From NCBI GenBank assembly GCA_001513435.1, contig LFTS01000237.1, forward strand, positions 1 to 34,301: 34,301 bases of DNA, in the 5' to 3' direction. The translations under genes and the position numbers were made by a program. Source of the stretch: Gammaproteobacteria bacterium DTU040. Its GTDB lineage: Bacteria > Pseudomonadota > Gammaproteobacteria > Pseudomonadales > Pseudomonadaceae. The notes under the pieces are model-generated. The model was not told the origin of the DNA and ran no database searches. It worked only from the letters and a program-made list of their open reading frames with translations. This document shows positions 1 through 9,902 of the stretch, one piece after another; within the stretch, counting starts at the first letter, position 1, and each line of letters begins with the position of its first letter.

Positions 1-122
1 CCTTCGGGCCAGCCTTTGGCTGTTACTCCCGTTGGTCGTTGCGCCTTGTGTTAGCGTCCTCGGTAACGTTATTCAGAGGCTCCTAAAGAACAACAAGCCA
101 ACACTAATTAAGTGCAAGTGTC
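1..122. other. unassigned edge sequence next to engB
   Basis: No gene is supported here. In many gammaproteobacteria the DNA beside engB separates it from polA and may hold a small RNA (spf in enterics), but I recognise no such RNA and see no terminator. A short inverted repeat (AGCC TTT GGCT, about 10-20) lies near the left edge. One plus-strand frame stays open from the edge and runs antisense into the 3' end of engB, but it has no recognisable protein. The true neighbour lies outside the window. Confidence 0.3.
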
Positions 123-770
123 TTAGTCGGCTTGCTCAGTGCCTTGTACCTCAGCAGAAATCTCTAGCCATAGTGCCAGCTGTTGATAGGCTTCATCTAA
201 GCCCAGCCTTTTGGTTGCAGAAAAAAGCTGGATGCTGGCAGTGTCAGCCCAGTTCTCGTTGAGTTCTTTTTGTGTCTTCAGTAACACAGTGCGGCCGGCG
301 CCATAGGTGAGCTTGTCTGCTTTGGTCAGCAAAATATGCACAGGCATTTTGTTGGTTTGCGCCCAATCCAACATCATCTGGTCAAAGGGTGTAAATGGAT
401 GGCGAATATCCATCAACAGCACTACACCCACTAGGCTTTTCCTGTTACTTAAATACGAGTTTAAATGCTTTTGCCAGTGCTGCTTAAGCGGCATGGGTAC
501 TTTTGCGTAGCCATAACCGGGCAGGTCAACCAAGCGTCGATGCTCATCAAGGCTAAAGAAGTTTAAGAGTTGAGTGCGGCCAGGTGTTTTGGACGTGCGC
601 GCAAGACCTGTCTTCGTGAGGCAATTGATCGCACTTGATTTGCCCGAGTTAGAGCGCCCGACAAAAGCTATTTCAACACCCTCGTCTGCAGGGCACTGAT
701 CGAGTCGGGTAGCACTGATGAGGAACTGAGCTTTTTGGCAAAGGCCGGTGACAATATTCTTGATTTGCAT
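123..770 (-). CDS. engB: EngB/YsxC ribosome-biogenesis GTPase
   Basis: Essential cytoplasmic GTPase of the TrmE-Era-EngA-YihA class that helps late assembly of the 50S subunit. The 215-residue protein has the full G-motif set: the P-loop GRSNSGKSS at about residues 38-46, the G3 motif DLPGYGYA, the G4 motif TKAD and the G5 motif SATK. The length is normal for the family. The gene reads away from cytochrome c4, and this engB / c4 pairing is the one seen in Pseudomonas. The 227-base divergent region to its right is AT-rich and should carry promoters for both genes, but I cannot pin a convincing -35/-10 pair. Nothing looks broken. Confidence 0.96.
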   Translation of the reverse strand: MQIKNIVTGLCQKAQFLISATRLDQCPADEGVEIAFVGRSNSGKSSAINCLTKTGLARTSKTPGRTQLLNFFSLDEHRRLVDLPGYGYAKVPMPLKQHWQKHLNSYLSNRKSLVGVVLLMDIRHPFTPFDQMMLDWAQTNKMPVHILLTKADKLTYGAGRTVLLKTQKELNENWADTASIQLFSATKRLGLDEAYQQLALWLEISAEVQGTEQAD

Positions 771-997
771 AGGGGTTCCAAAATCGCAAGAGGCGGGATC
801 ATTTCAGTTTTATTAAGTGCAGTATATAATGTGAAAAATTATGTGCATCAATTGGATTGTGTTAATCTACAATTTATTATTTGTGGGTTGGACATGATGC
901 CTACATAATTTGCACGCCGAGGGTTATCAGATTGCCTGCTTGGGCAACTAGATTACTCCGGTAAAAATTTACTTTTAGCCGTAGTTGGATTTAGCCG

Positions 998-1606
998 ATG
1001 AACAAAATTATAGTGAGTCTGCTGTTGACCTTGGGTATCACAGGCCTTGCACAGGCCGCTGGGAACGCAGAAGCGGGTAAGGATAAAATTCTCCTTTGTA
1101 CTGCCTGCCACGGCCAAGATGGCAATAGCACTTTGATGCCGACTTACCCAAAACTAGCAGGTCAGGGGCAACGCTATTTGCTTAAGCAAATGCAGGATAT
1201 TAAATCAGGTGCGCGTCCTGTTGTAGAGATGACGGGCATGCTTAATGCGATGTCTGATGAGGACATGGCTGATATTGCAGCTTGGTACTCAAGCCAAGTA
1301 TCAACTCTGGGTGAAGCTGAACCCGAGTTAGCTGCGCGCGGTGAAGAGCTTTATCGTGGTGGAAAAATAAATGACGGTGTACCCGCGTGTACGGGTTGTC
1401 ATACCCCTACGGGCGAGGGCATGGATTTGGCTTTTTATCCTAAGTTAAGTGCGCAGCAGGCTGGCTATACAGCTAAGCAATTAACTGACTTCCGTGAAGG
1501 CGACCGCACTAATGATGGTGATGCCATGGTTATGCGTGGTGTAGCTGAAAGGCTTAGTAACAAAGACATCAAGGCATTAGCAAGCTACATCCAAGGTTTG
1601 CGTTAA
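998..1606 (+). CDS. cc4: diheme cytochrome c4, periplasmic
   Basis: Secreted diheme electron carrier that passes electrons from the bc1 complex toward terminal oxidases or other periplasmic acceptors. Residues 1-20 form a signal peptide ending in AQA, with cleavage expected before AGNAEAGK. Two CxxCH heme motifs, CTACH at 34-38 and CTGCH at 131-135, mark two homologous cytochrome c domains of about 90 residues each. Candidate axial methionines lie at about 73-85 and 177-179. The length of 202 residues fits the c4 family. It sits beside engB as in Pseudomonas, where this protein is called cc4. An intrinsic terminator follows directly, so it is probably a single-gene transcript. I found no clear FNR/ANR box upstream. 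Confidence 0.93.
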   Translation: MNKIIVSLLLTLGITGLAQAAGNAEAGKDKILLCTACHGQDGNSTLMPTYPKLAGQGQRYLLKQMQDIKSGARPVVEMTGMLNAMSDEDMADIAAWYSSQVSTLGEAEPELAARGEELYRGGKINDGVPACTGCHTPTGEGMDLAFYPKLSAQQAGYTAKQLTDFREGDRTNDGDAMVMRGVAERLSNKDIKALASYIQGLR

Positions 1607-1620
1607 TCTAACCTAGAATT

Positions 1621-1654
1621 AAAACGCCACCTAAGTTAGGTGGCGTTTTTTTTT
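1621..1654 (+). terminator. intrinsic terminator of cytochrome c4
   Basis: An 11-bp perfect inverted repeat (1624-1634 with 1636-1646, arm ACGCCACCTAA) is followed by a run of nine T. This is a strong rho-independent terminator 15 bases after the cc4 stop. Confidence 0.93.
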
Positions 1655-1755
1655 GCGCAAGAAACATGACTTTGAACAAGTTTCGTATTCCGGACCTAGT
1701 AAAATAACTGTATAGTTGACTATATTACTGGGAATTAACTAGGGTGGGATTAACA

Positions 1756-2946
1756 ATGCAGTTACTCGATCGCTCAAAAGCATTAAAGATTACTCCGTTT
1801 TTGCGCTTGGGTTTTAGGCCTTTTTTCTTTCTGGGTGCTCTATTGGCCGCGGTAGCTGTGCCGTTGTGGTTGCTGGCGCTTAATGGCTATTTTGTGGATT
1901 GGCAGCCCACAGGAAATTGGTTGGCATGGCATAGGCATGAGCTGTTATTCGGTTTTGTTGGGGCAATAATAGCCGGATTTTTACTCACTGCGGTGCAGAC
2001 GTGGACAGGAGTCCCGGGGTTGTCTGGTAATCTGCTGCTAGGACTTACTTTAATCTGGGTTGCGGCGCGGCTAGCGTGGTTTGTGAATGTGCCGGAGCCG
2101 GTTTTTTTGATACTTAATGGTTTGTTTTTTCCTTTGGTTGCTTTGCAAATGGCGCGCAGTGTTTGGCCGGTACGCCAAGTGCGAAATTACCCCTTGGTGT
2201 TGGTTTTGTTGGTGTTGTCCGCACTGAATGCTGTGGTTTTGTTCGGTGTGGTAAATGCCGATGAGGCGTTACAGCGGCAGGCGGTGTTGGGAGGTGTGTG
2301 GGCCGTAGGTGCTATTATGTGCATCATTGGTGGGCGTGTTATACCTTTCTTTACTCAGCGTGGTTTATTGCGCCCGCATGGCGTACAAGCATGGCCATGG
2401 CTAGAGCACGCGCTTTTGTATGGCACCTTATTAATAGTGCTGTGCTATGCGGGCGGCTGGGCACTACAACGTCAAGCTGCGATCGGGGCGTTGTTTTTAC
2501 TCTTAGCTGTAGGGCATTTAATACGCTTGGCACGCTGGTATGATCAAGGCATATGGCGAGTGCCTTTGCTCTGGTCCTTGCACGTTGCGACTTTGTGGTT
2601 TGTCATTGCATTTTTCTCGATGGCGCTGTGGAATTTTGGCTGGCTAGCCAATGTGAGCTTGGCCGTGCATGCGCTGACTGTTGGCGCGATGGCTGGCCTT
2701 ATCCTAGCAATGATTGCGCGAGTAACCTTGGGACATACAGGTAGAATGCTGGTACCACCTAAAGCCATGATTTGGGGCTTTGTATTGTTTAATATAGCTG
2801 CCGTTAGCCGAGTATTTTTAGTTGAGCTGAACTATCAAGCTGGTTTGGGTATTGCGGTGCTGTGTTGGTCGATAAGCTTCGCCATTTATTTGTACTGCTA
2901 TGGCCCAATGCTGTGGAAAGCTCGTGTTGATGGCGCGCCGGGTTAG
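1756..2946 (+). CDS. nnrS: NnrS-family heme-copper membrane protein
   Basis: Polytopic inner-membrane protein of the NnrS family. NnrS proteins are linked to protection from nitric oxide and nitrosative stress and are found in denitrifiers and relatives. The protein is strongly hydrophobic with about 12 predicted membrane segments. The family's N-terminal signature is clear: LGFRPFFFLGA, then AWHRHELLFGF and AGFLLTAVQTWTG, with conserved histidines that may ligate metal. I place the start at ATG 1756, with GGTGGGA about 7 bases upstream. A GTG at 1744 in the same frame would add four residues (400 in total). The gene follows cytochrome c4 but lies behind its terminator, so it has its own promoter. 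I see no convincing NO- or oxygen-regulator box; only a TTGAC half-site lies near 1717. Confidence 0.88.
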   Translation: MQLLDRSKALKITPFLRLGFRPFFFLGALLAAVAVPLWLLALNGYFVDWQPTGNWLAWHRHELLFGFVGAIIAGFLLTAVQTWTGVPGLSGNLLLGLTLIWVAARLAWFVNVPEPVFLILNGLFFPLVALQMARSVWPVRQVRNYPLVLVLLVLSALNAVVLFGVVNADEALQRQAVLGGVWAVGAIMCIIGGRVIPFFTQRGLLRPHGVQAWPWLEHALLYGTLLIVLCYAGGWALQRQAAIGALFLLLAVGHLIRLARWYDQGIWRVPLLWSLHVATLWFVIAFFSMALWNFGWLANVSLAVHALTVGAMAGLILAMIARVTLGHTGRMLVPPKAMIWGFVLFNIAAVSRVFLVELNYQAGLGIAVLCWSISFAIYLYCYGPMLWKARVDGAPG

Positions 2947-2950
2947 GTAA

Positions 2951-2962
2951 ACTGTTAACAGT
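2951..2962. repeat. 12-bp perfect palindrome after nnrS
   Basis: ACTGTTAACAGT is a perfect palindrome five bases past the nnrS stop. It has no T-tract, so it is not a standard terminator. It could be an operator or chance. The rest of 2947-3194 is AT-rich and must hold the promoter of the following CoA-transferase, but I see no clear -35/-10 pair. Confidence 0.35.
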
Positions 2963-3194
2963 AAGTCGACTATTGTATAGCTGCCAAAAATATTAAGAGT
3001 TCTAGAATGGAAGTCATACTAAAAGGCTTGGATAACATTCTCGCCAGAGTTGACTGAGTGAAATAAAGCGTTTTTATATAACAAAATACTGGCTGCACAA
3101 ATACATGGGGTTTAATACACTACCCATTGCATATCTAAAGCACAGTGTAGCGAGCAAATAAAACAAATATCATTGAAATTTAGAGGTTATTTTC

Positions 3195-4706
3195 ATGACG
3201 CAGGATTTAAGTAAGTTCATTCGTAATGCAGCTTTCCTAGATAAGGTTGTTTCAGCCGAGGAAGCAGCATCATGGATTGAAGACGGTATGACGCTGGGTA
3301 TGAGTGGTTTCACCTTATTCGGTGAGCCAAAAAAATTCCCAATGGCGTTGGCCGAGCGCGGTAAAAAAGAGAAATTCAAGGTTAACCTGTTTACCGGTGC
3401 TTCCATGGGTCCAGCAGCTGACGGCTCCATGGCTGAGGCAGGTATTATCAATCTGCGCTTCCCCTACAATGCTAACCCCATTTTGCGTAAGCAGATCAAC
3501 GAAGGTGAAGCGTTCTACATTGACCAACACCTTTCCCATAACGCTGAATATGTGCGTCAGGGCGTACTGCCCGGCATTGATTACGCCATTATCGAAGCCG
3601 CGGCGATTACCGAAGACGGCATGATTATCCCGACCGGTTCTGTGGGTAACTCACCTATTTATGTCGAGACAGCTAAGCACGTTATTATTGAAGTGAACGT
3701 GGCTGCGCCGACTGCCTACGAAGGCATGCATGATATTTACGTGCCGGGCCCTGCAGGCGAGAATGCGCGCTGCGATATTCCAGTGTGTGAGATCAGCAAG
3801 CGCATCGGTACCATTGGCATCAAAGTAGATCCTGCCAAAGTGCGTGGCGTGATCATTTCCAGCGAGCCAGATATTCCATCTCCGCTGTTTGAGCCAAACG
3901 AAGAAACCCAGCAGATTGCTGACAACCTATTGCACTTCCTGCATGAAGAAGTACGCAAGGGCCGACTGACCAACAGTCTGGCGCCTTTGCAGTCCGGTGT
4001 GGGTTCGGTAGCTAACGCAGTACTAAACGGCATGATTGACTCGGGCTTTAAAGACCTAATCGTAGCGTCTGAAGTACTGCAAGATGGTGTGTTTGACCTC
4101 ATTGATGCGGGTGTTGTTAAGTTTGCTGCAGGTACGGCGCTGTCCTTATCTAAGAAGCGTGTCGACAGCCTGGCAGGCGACTTGGCTAAGTACGCGGATA
4201 AAGTTGTGTTCCGTCCACAGGAAATTTCTAACCACCCGGAAATTATCCGTCGACTCGGTGTGATTTCTTTCAACACAGCACTGGAAGTGGATATCTACGG
4301 TAACGTTAACTCCACCCACGTCAGCGGCACCCACATGATGAACGGTATTGGTGGTTCTGGTGACTTCGCTCGTAACGCACGTATCACCATGTTCGTGACT
4401 CCTTCCACTGCCAAGGGCGGTAAGATTTCGGCGATTGTGCCGTTTGTTACTCACGTGGACCACACCAACCACGATGTGGATCTGATCATTACTGAGCAGG
4501 GTTATGCGGATCTGCGTGGTCTAGCGCCACGTCAGGCAGCCGAGGCGATTATCGAAAACTGCATGCACCCAAGCTTTAAGCAGCAGGCGCGTGACTACTT
4601 CGAAGAAGCCAAAGCCAAGCGTGGTGGACACACTCCGCACCTGTTGGACAAGGCGTTCTCTTGGCACATTAACTTGGCCGAGAAGGGCACCATGAAACTA
4701 GATTAA
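3195..4706 (+). CDS. succinyl-CoA:acetate CoA-transferase (acetyl-CoA hydrolase/transferase family)
   Basis: Cytoplasmic class I CoA-transferase of the AarC/ScpC/Cat1 type that moves CoA between succinyl-CoA and acetate. It serves acetate use or a TCA-cycle bypass of succinyl-CoA synthetase. The 503-residue length is normal. The N-terminal domain begins with DKVVSAEEAA and GMTLGMSGFT. The catalytic glutamate is probably E293 in ASEVLQDG, and the glycine-rich GGSGDF at 386-391 forms the oxyanion/CoA pocket in AarC-type enzymes. ATG 3195 is preceded by AGAGG at good spacing. Codon choice is richer in C-ending codons (ACC, TTC, CAC, AAC) than in the neighbours, which suggests high expression. 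A strong terminator follows. Hydrolase activity is possible, but the AarC-like motifs favour transferase. Confidence 0.9.
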   Translation: MTQDLSKFIRNAAFLDKVVSAEEAASWIEDGMTLGMSGFTLFGEPKKFPMALAERGKKEKFKVNLFTGASMGPAADGSMAEAGIINLRFPYNANPILRKQINEGEAFYIDQHLSHNAEYVRQGVLPGIDYAIIEAAAITEDGMIIPTGSVGNSPIYVETAKHVIIEVNVAAPTAYEGMHDIYVPGPAGENARCDIPVCEISKRIGTIGIKVDPAKVRGVIISSEPDIPSPLFEPNEETQQIADNLLHFLHEEVRKGRLTNSLAPLQSGVGSVANAVLNGMIDSGFKDLIVASEVLQDGVFDLIDAGVVKFAAGTALSLSKKRVDSLAGDLAKYADKVVFRPQEISNHPEIIRRLGVISFNTALEVDIYGNVNSTHVSGTHMMNGIGGSGDFARNARITMFVTPSTAKGGKISAIVPFVTHVDHTNHDVDLIITEQGYADLRGLAPRQAAEAIIENCMHPSFKQQARDYFEEAKAKRGGHTPHLLDKAFSWHINLAEKGTMKLD

Positions 4707-4725
4707 TCTAGGCTTTGCCATACAG

Positions 4726-4752
4726 AAAAGGGCTCTTCGGAGCCCTTTTTTT
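4726..4752 (+). terminator. intrinsic terminator after the CoA-transferase gene
   Basis: A 10-bp stem (AAAAGGGCTC, 4726-4735, with 4740-4749) has a TTCG tetraloop and a run of seven T. Its end touches the stop codon of the convergent ppk. The reverse direction has only four T, so it serves the plus strand best. Confidence 0.92.
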
Positions 4753-6904
4753 ATTGTGTTGGATTACTGACGTCAGCGACAAATAAGCTAAGCTGTTCAA
4801 GCAGGTTTTGTTGTGCATGCTGAACAGGCTCTAGTGCAGCAGGCTGTTGTTGGATATAGCGGCCATCTGCCTGTAATAGCCAAGCGTGGGTATTATCCTC
4901 AAGATAGAGCTTGAGCTCTTTTTTAACGCGTTTAACCAGTTTTTTGTTCTCTAGCTGGAAACAAGCCTCGATACGTTTATCCAAATTGCGCTCCATTAAG
5001 TCCGCACTGGCTAGGTAAATCTCTTCGTCTGCATCGTGGTTTAGGAAGTAATAAACGCGGCTGTGCTCAAGTTGCTGCCCAATAATAGAACGGACCTGAA
5101 TGTTTTGTGAGACGCCGGCAATACCAGGACGTAAACAACACATGCCGCGCACTATTAAATCAATTTTTACGCCTGCTTGACTGGCTTTGTATAGAGCTTT
5201 AATGATTTTTGCATCGGTTAGCGCATTGATTTTAATGATAATATGCGCGGGCTTGCCGGCCAGCGCGTTGGACTCTTCTCTAGCAATAAAATCCATGAGC
5301 GATTTGCGTAGCGTAAAAGGTGCGTGGATGAGTTTTTGCATCTGCACACTTTTTCCCATGCCAATGAGCTGACCAAAAAGTATGGATACATCCTCGCACA
5401 GCGCTTTATTACTGGTGAGCAAACTGTAATCGGTATACAGCAAAGCGTTAGCCGCATGGTAATTGCCGGTACCTAAGTGTGCGTAGCGCACTAGGCTGTC
5501 TTCTTCGCGGCGTAATATTAGCGCGAGTTTGGCGTGGGTTTTAAAACCTATCATGCCGTAAATAACGATAGCGCCGGCTTCTTGTAAGCGGCTGGCCAGT
5601 GCAAGGTTATACTCCTCATCAAAGCGTGCGCGCAGTTCAATTACTACCGTCACTTCCTTGCCGTTGCGTGCTGCCTCTACCAAGGCATCGGCTATTTCTG
5701 AGTTTGCACCTGCACGATACAGGGTTTGCTTTATTGCCAATACGCTAGGATCTTTTGCTGCTTGGCTTAAAAAATCAATGACGCAGGTGAATGCCTCGTA
5801 GGGGTGGTATAGCAAAATATCTTGTTTGCTGACGACGGCGAAAATATCGGTATTTTTTTGCAGCGCTTTGGGAATCGACGGGACAAAGGGCGCAAACTGC
5901 AAATGCGGGTGTGAAGTTAGATTGGTAATAGCAAATAAACGGGTCAGGTTGACTGGTCCATTTACCTGATAGAGTTCTGTTTCATTGAGGTTGAATTGGA
6001 GTAATAGATAATCAACTAAATGTTTAGGGCAATTATCTGCCACTTCTAGTCGCACAGCATCACCAAACTGCCGTGTACTTAACTCGCCGCGTAAAGCGTG
6101 GGCTAGATCCGTAACATCCTCTGCAGAAAAGCTCAGGTCAGCGTTGCGCGTCAGGCGAAATTGGTAGCAGCCTTTAACTTTCATACCATGGAATAAATCA
6201 TTGGCATGGGCATGCAGCATGGATGAAAGAAAGACGTAGTTAACCCTGGGGCCACCAATCTCTTCTGGCACGCGAATAAGGCGGGGTAAGCTGCGCGGTG
6301 CAGGCAGGATAGCCAAACCTGAGTTGCGACCAAACGCATCGACACCTTCAAGCTCGACAATAAAGTTTAAACTTTTATTAACCAGCAAAGGGAAAGGGTG
6401 GGCTGGATCCAAGCCGATGGGAGTAATAATGGGCGCTACTTCAGCGTGAAAATATTCATTGACCCAGCGCTGTATCGACTCGGTCCAGAAGCGGCGACGA
6501 ATAAAACGAATATTTTCGAGCGCCAGTTTGGGTAGCAAGACCTCGTTGAGTATTTGATATTGACGAGTAACTTGCTGATGCACTATGTCTGCAATGTCAG
6601 CTAAGGCTTGTTGCGGCTGTATCCCGTCTGCATCAATACGCAAACGGTTGTAGGTTATTTGTCGTTTGAGTCCAGCAACACGAATTTCGAAGAACTCATC
6701 TAGATTGCTTGAGAAAATTAATAAAAACTTTAGCCGTTCAAGTAATGGCGTTGATTCGTCAAGCGCCTGATCTAGAACGCGAATATTGAACTGCAGCTGT
6801 GAAAGTTCACGGTGAATATATAGACTGCTATCGTCTAAATTTGGGGCATGAGCGATAGGCTCTGATGTTGATACAGTTGCAGTAACTGCTGGCTTATCGC
6901 TCAT
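4751..6904 (-). CDS. ppk: polyphosphate kinase 1
   Basis: PPK1 polymerises the gamma-phosphate of ATP into inorganic polyphosphate. At 717 residues it has the usual domain set: an N-terminal four-helix domain (LYIHRELSQLQFNIRVL at about 28-44), a head domain, and two phospholipase D-like C-terminal domains. The histidine that becomes phosphorylated is H457 in GFKTHAKL, and the second conserved histidine is H614 in LEHSRVYYF. The start ATG has a GGGGA site upstream. The gene begins 15 bases after the hemB stop on the same strand, so the two are probably co-transcribed; hemB and ppk are also neighbours in Pseudomonas. The exopolyphosphatase gene ppx, often nearby, is not in this window. Confidence 0.97.
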   Translation of the reverse strand: MSDKPAVTATVSTSEPIAHAPNLDDSSLYIHRELSQLQFNIRVLDQALDESTPLLERLKFLLIFSSNLDEFFEIRVAGLKRQITYNRLRIDADGIQPQQALADIADIVHQQVTRQYQILNEVLLPKLALENIRFIRRRFWTESIQRWVNEYFHAEVAPIITPIGLDPAHPFPLLVNKSLNFIVELEGVDAFGRNSGLAILPAPRSLPRLIRVPEEIGGPRVNYVFLSSMLHAHANDLFHGMKVKGCYQFRLTRNADLSFSAEDVTDLAHALRGELSTRQFGDAVRLEVADNCPKHLVDYLLLQFNLNETELYQVNGPVNLTRLFAITNLTSHPHLQFAPFVPSIPKALQKNTDIFAVVSKQDILLYHPYEAFTCVIDFLSQAAKDPSVLAIKQTLYRAGANSEIADALVEAARNGKEVTVVIELRARFDEEYNLALASRLQEAGAIVIYGMIGFKTHAKLALILRREEDSLVRYAHLGTGNYHAANALLYTDYSLLTSNKALCEDVSILFGQLIGMGKSVQMQKLIHAPFTLRKSLMDFIAREESNALAGKPAHIIIKINALTDAKIIKALYKASQAGVKIDLIVRGMCCLRPGIAGVSQNIQVRSIIGQQLEHSRVYYFLNHDADEEIYLASADLMERNLDKRIEACFQLENKKLVKRVKKELKLYLEDNTHAWLLQADGRYIQQQPAALEPVQHAQQNLLEQLSLFVADVSNPTQ

Positions 6905-6919
6905 AAAATCCCCGGTTAT

Positions 6920-8020
<1,101 letters not shown>

Positions 8021-8093
8021 CTAGAGCAGGCTGAAAGCGGATGGAGAAAGTATGGATAAACAGATAAAGGGTGTAGGCATGGTGTTTATGCTC

Positions 8094-8102
8094 TGGTATG
8101 AT
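8094..8102 (+). promoter_or_regulatory. extended -10 promoter upstream of rpmE
   Basis: TGG-TATGAT (TATGAT at 8097-8102) is an extended -10 element 74 bases before the rpmE start codon. No good -35 hexamer lies at 17 bases, which fits extended -10 promoters. Prediction from sequence only. Confidence 0.5.
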
Positions 8103-8176
8103 CGCCCTCCAATTTGCGTGCGGTATTCAACAATGGGGTTGGATGGCGGTACGTTGTATATTTCCGAGGATTCATC

Positions 8177-8389
8177 ATGAAAGCTGGTATTCACCCAAAT
8201 TACACAGATATTAGCGCAACCTGCAGTTGTGGTAATGTGATCGCGACACGTTCAACTATCGGCAAAGACATCAGCATTGATGTATGCTCCGAGTGTCACC
8301 CATTTTATACCGGTAAGCAGAAAGTACTTGATGTGGGTGGTCGTATCGATCGCTTCAAGCAGCGCTTTGGTACTTTCGGTACTAAGTAA
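8177..8389 (+). CDS. rpmE: 50S ribosomal protein L31, zinc-binding type
   Basis: L31 bridges the 50S and 30S subunits. This 70-residue protein is the zinc-containing (C+) form, with cysteines C16, C18, C37 and C40 (CSCG and CSEC). Paralogues without cysteines usually replace it under zinc limitation. The start is ATG 8177, where AGGA sits at proper spacing and MKAGIHPNY matches the family. An upstream in-frame TTG at 8114 would add 21 unrelated residues and is rejected. It has its own promoter and a strong terminator. Next comes malic enzyme; in Pseudomonas rpmE and malic enzyme are also near neighbours, but with extra genes between them that are absent here. Confidence 0.97.
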   Translation: MKAGIHPNYTDISATCSCGNVIATRSTIGKDISIDVCSECHPFYTGKQKVLDVGGRIDRFKQRFGTFGTK

Positions 8390-8408
8390 GCTTAATTTTG
8401 CTTGCACA

Positions 8409-8440
8409 GTAAAAAAGCGCCTTCTTGGGCGCTTTTTTAC
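8409..8440 (+). terminator. intrinsic terminator of rpmE
   Basis: A stem of at least 11 bp (AAAAAAGCGCC, 8411-8421, with 8428-8438) encloses a short loop and ends in six T. The A-tract on the left arm makes it work in both directions, but only rpmE ends here. Confidence 0.93.
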
Positions 8441-8621
8441 TTTATAATCACTGAAAGATTTGAGCAGTTAGTAAAGTTTCATAGACTTTGAGTTGCTAGG
8501 CTGCGGTTGTTTTCGTCCGGTGGACCCAGCGCTCATAAAGTCACCCTATCTTGTTGTAGGCTATACTCTTGCGTATGCTCGTCAGTTTATAAATAAAGCA
8601 ACTATCCAGCGGAAAAATATC

Positions 8622-9887
8622 ATGTCTGATTTGAAAACAGCAGCACTTGAATATCATGCTTTACCCCGTCCGGGTAAAATAAGTGTTGAGCTAACCAAGC
8701 CCACAGAGACAGCGCGTGATTTGGCGCTTGCCTATAGTCCTGGAGTGGCAGAACCGGTGCGTGAAATTGCACGCGAACCAAACCTCGCCTATAAATATAC
8801 CAGCAAGGGTAATCTGGTCGGCGTCATTACCGACGGTACAGCTATTCTTGGACTGGGCAATTTAGGGCCGTTGGCATCAAAACCGGTGATGGAAGGTAAA
8901 GGTGTGTTGTTTAAGCGCTTTGCTGGTGTGGACGTGTTTGATATTGAAGTCGATGCAGAAAGCCCACAAGCGTTTATTGATACGGTCAGACGTATTTCAA
9001 TTACCTTTGGCGGTATTAACCTGGAAGACATTAAAGCGCCTGAGTGTTTTGAAATCGAGCGCGCCCTAATTGAGCAGTGTGATATTCCAGTATTCCATGA
9101 TGATCAGCATGGTACAGCTATTGTTACTGCGGCTGGAATGCTGAATGCCCTGGAGATTGCTGGCAAAGAACTAGCCACAGCTAAAATTGTTTGCCTTGGC
9201 TCTGGTGCCGCGGCGATTTCCTGTATGAGATTACTGATCAGTTTAGGTGCCAAGGTTGAAAACATTTTTATGCTCGACCGTAAAGGCGTGATTCATTCAG
9301 GTCGTGATGATCTAAACCAGTACAAAGCCGCATTTGCTCACGACACTGATAAACATACGCTGGAGCAAGCAATGGAAGGGGCGGATGTTTTTGTTGGGTT
9401 GGCCGGTTCTAATTTGCTCAGCGCCGACAATCTTAAGCGTATGGCTGAAAGGCCCGTAGTGTTTGCCTGCTCTAATCCGGATCCGGAAATTAGCCCAGAG
9501 CTTGCGCATGCCACCCGTTCAGACGTAATTATGGCAACCGGTCGTTCTGATTATCCTAACCAGGTTAATAATGTCCTTTGTTTCCCATTTATTTTCCGTG
9601 GCGCACTAGATGTTCGTGCTTCACGCATCAATGAGGAAATGAAAATAGCGGTAGTGCATGCTTTGCGTGACTTAGCCAAAGCGCCGGTCTCCCCCGAGGT
9701 TTGTGCGGCATATGGCTTAGATACGCTGGAGTTTGGCCGTGAATATATTATTCCTAAGCCATTGGACCCCCGTTTGATTACTATCGTCCCTGATGCAGCT
9801 GCCAAAGCTGCGATAGAAAGTGGCGTAGCGAGTTTGCCCTATCCGCGCAACTACCCGCTGCAGTCAGTTGCTGATGTATTTAAATAA
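8622..9887 (+). CDS. maeB: malic enzyme (short form without phosphotransacetylase domain)
   Basis: Oxidatively decarboxylates malate to pyruvate, giving reduced nicotinamide cofactor; the Pseudomonas homologue is usually annotated as NADP-linked. The 421-residue length shows it lacks the C-terminal phosphotransacetylase domain found in long MaeB proteins. Visible motifs are SPGVAEP, KGNLVGVITDGTAILGLGN, the metal-binding segment HDDQHGTA and the dinucleotide fold CLGSGAAAIS. I start it at ATG 8622 (MSDLKTAALEYHA), where AGCGGAA lies upstream. The frame stays open back to 8493, but those 43 residues do not resemble the family. A TATACT -10-like element lies at 8562-8567 without a good -35. A strong terminator follows. 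Cofactor preference cannot be read safely from the sequence. Confidence 0.93.
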   Translation: MSDLKTAALEYHALPRPGKISVELTKPTETARDLALAYSPGVAEPVREIAREPNLAYKYTSKGNLVGVITDGTAILGLGNLGPLASKPVMEGKGVLFKRFAGVDVFDIEVDAESPQAFIDTVRRISITFGGINLEDIKAPECFEIERALIEQCDIPVFHDDQHGTAIVTAAGMLNALEIAGKELATAKIVCLGSGAAAISCMRLLISLGAKVENIFMLDRKGVIHSGRDDLNQYKAAFAHDTDKHTLEQAMEGADVFVGLAGSNLLSADNLKRMAERPVVFACSNPDPEISPELAHATRSDVIMATGRSDYPNQVNNVLCFPFIFRGALDVRASRINEEMKIAVVHALRDLAKAPVSPEVCAAYGLDTLEFGREYIIPKPLDPRLITIVPDAAAKAAIESGVASLPYPRNYPLQSVADVFK

Positions 9888-9902
9888 GCAGGCTTAAGTA
9901 AT

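Noticed and set aside
32-262. Plus-strand open frame of 76 codons at the left edge
   Set aside because: It runs antisense into the 3' end of engB, has no ribosome site and no recognisable domain.
1700-1740. FNR/ANR/DNR box before nnrS
   Set aside because: Only a TTGAC half-site followed by a poor second half (TTACT); below what I would accept.
4146-4472. Minus-strand open frame of 108 codons opposite the CoA-transferase gene
   Set aside because: Antisense shadow of a strongly codon-biased gene, without start signal or domain.
8493-8621. 43-residue N-terminal extension of malic enzyme
   Set aside because: Not family-like, and a better ATG with a ribosome site exists at 8622.
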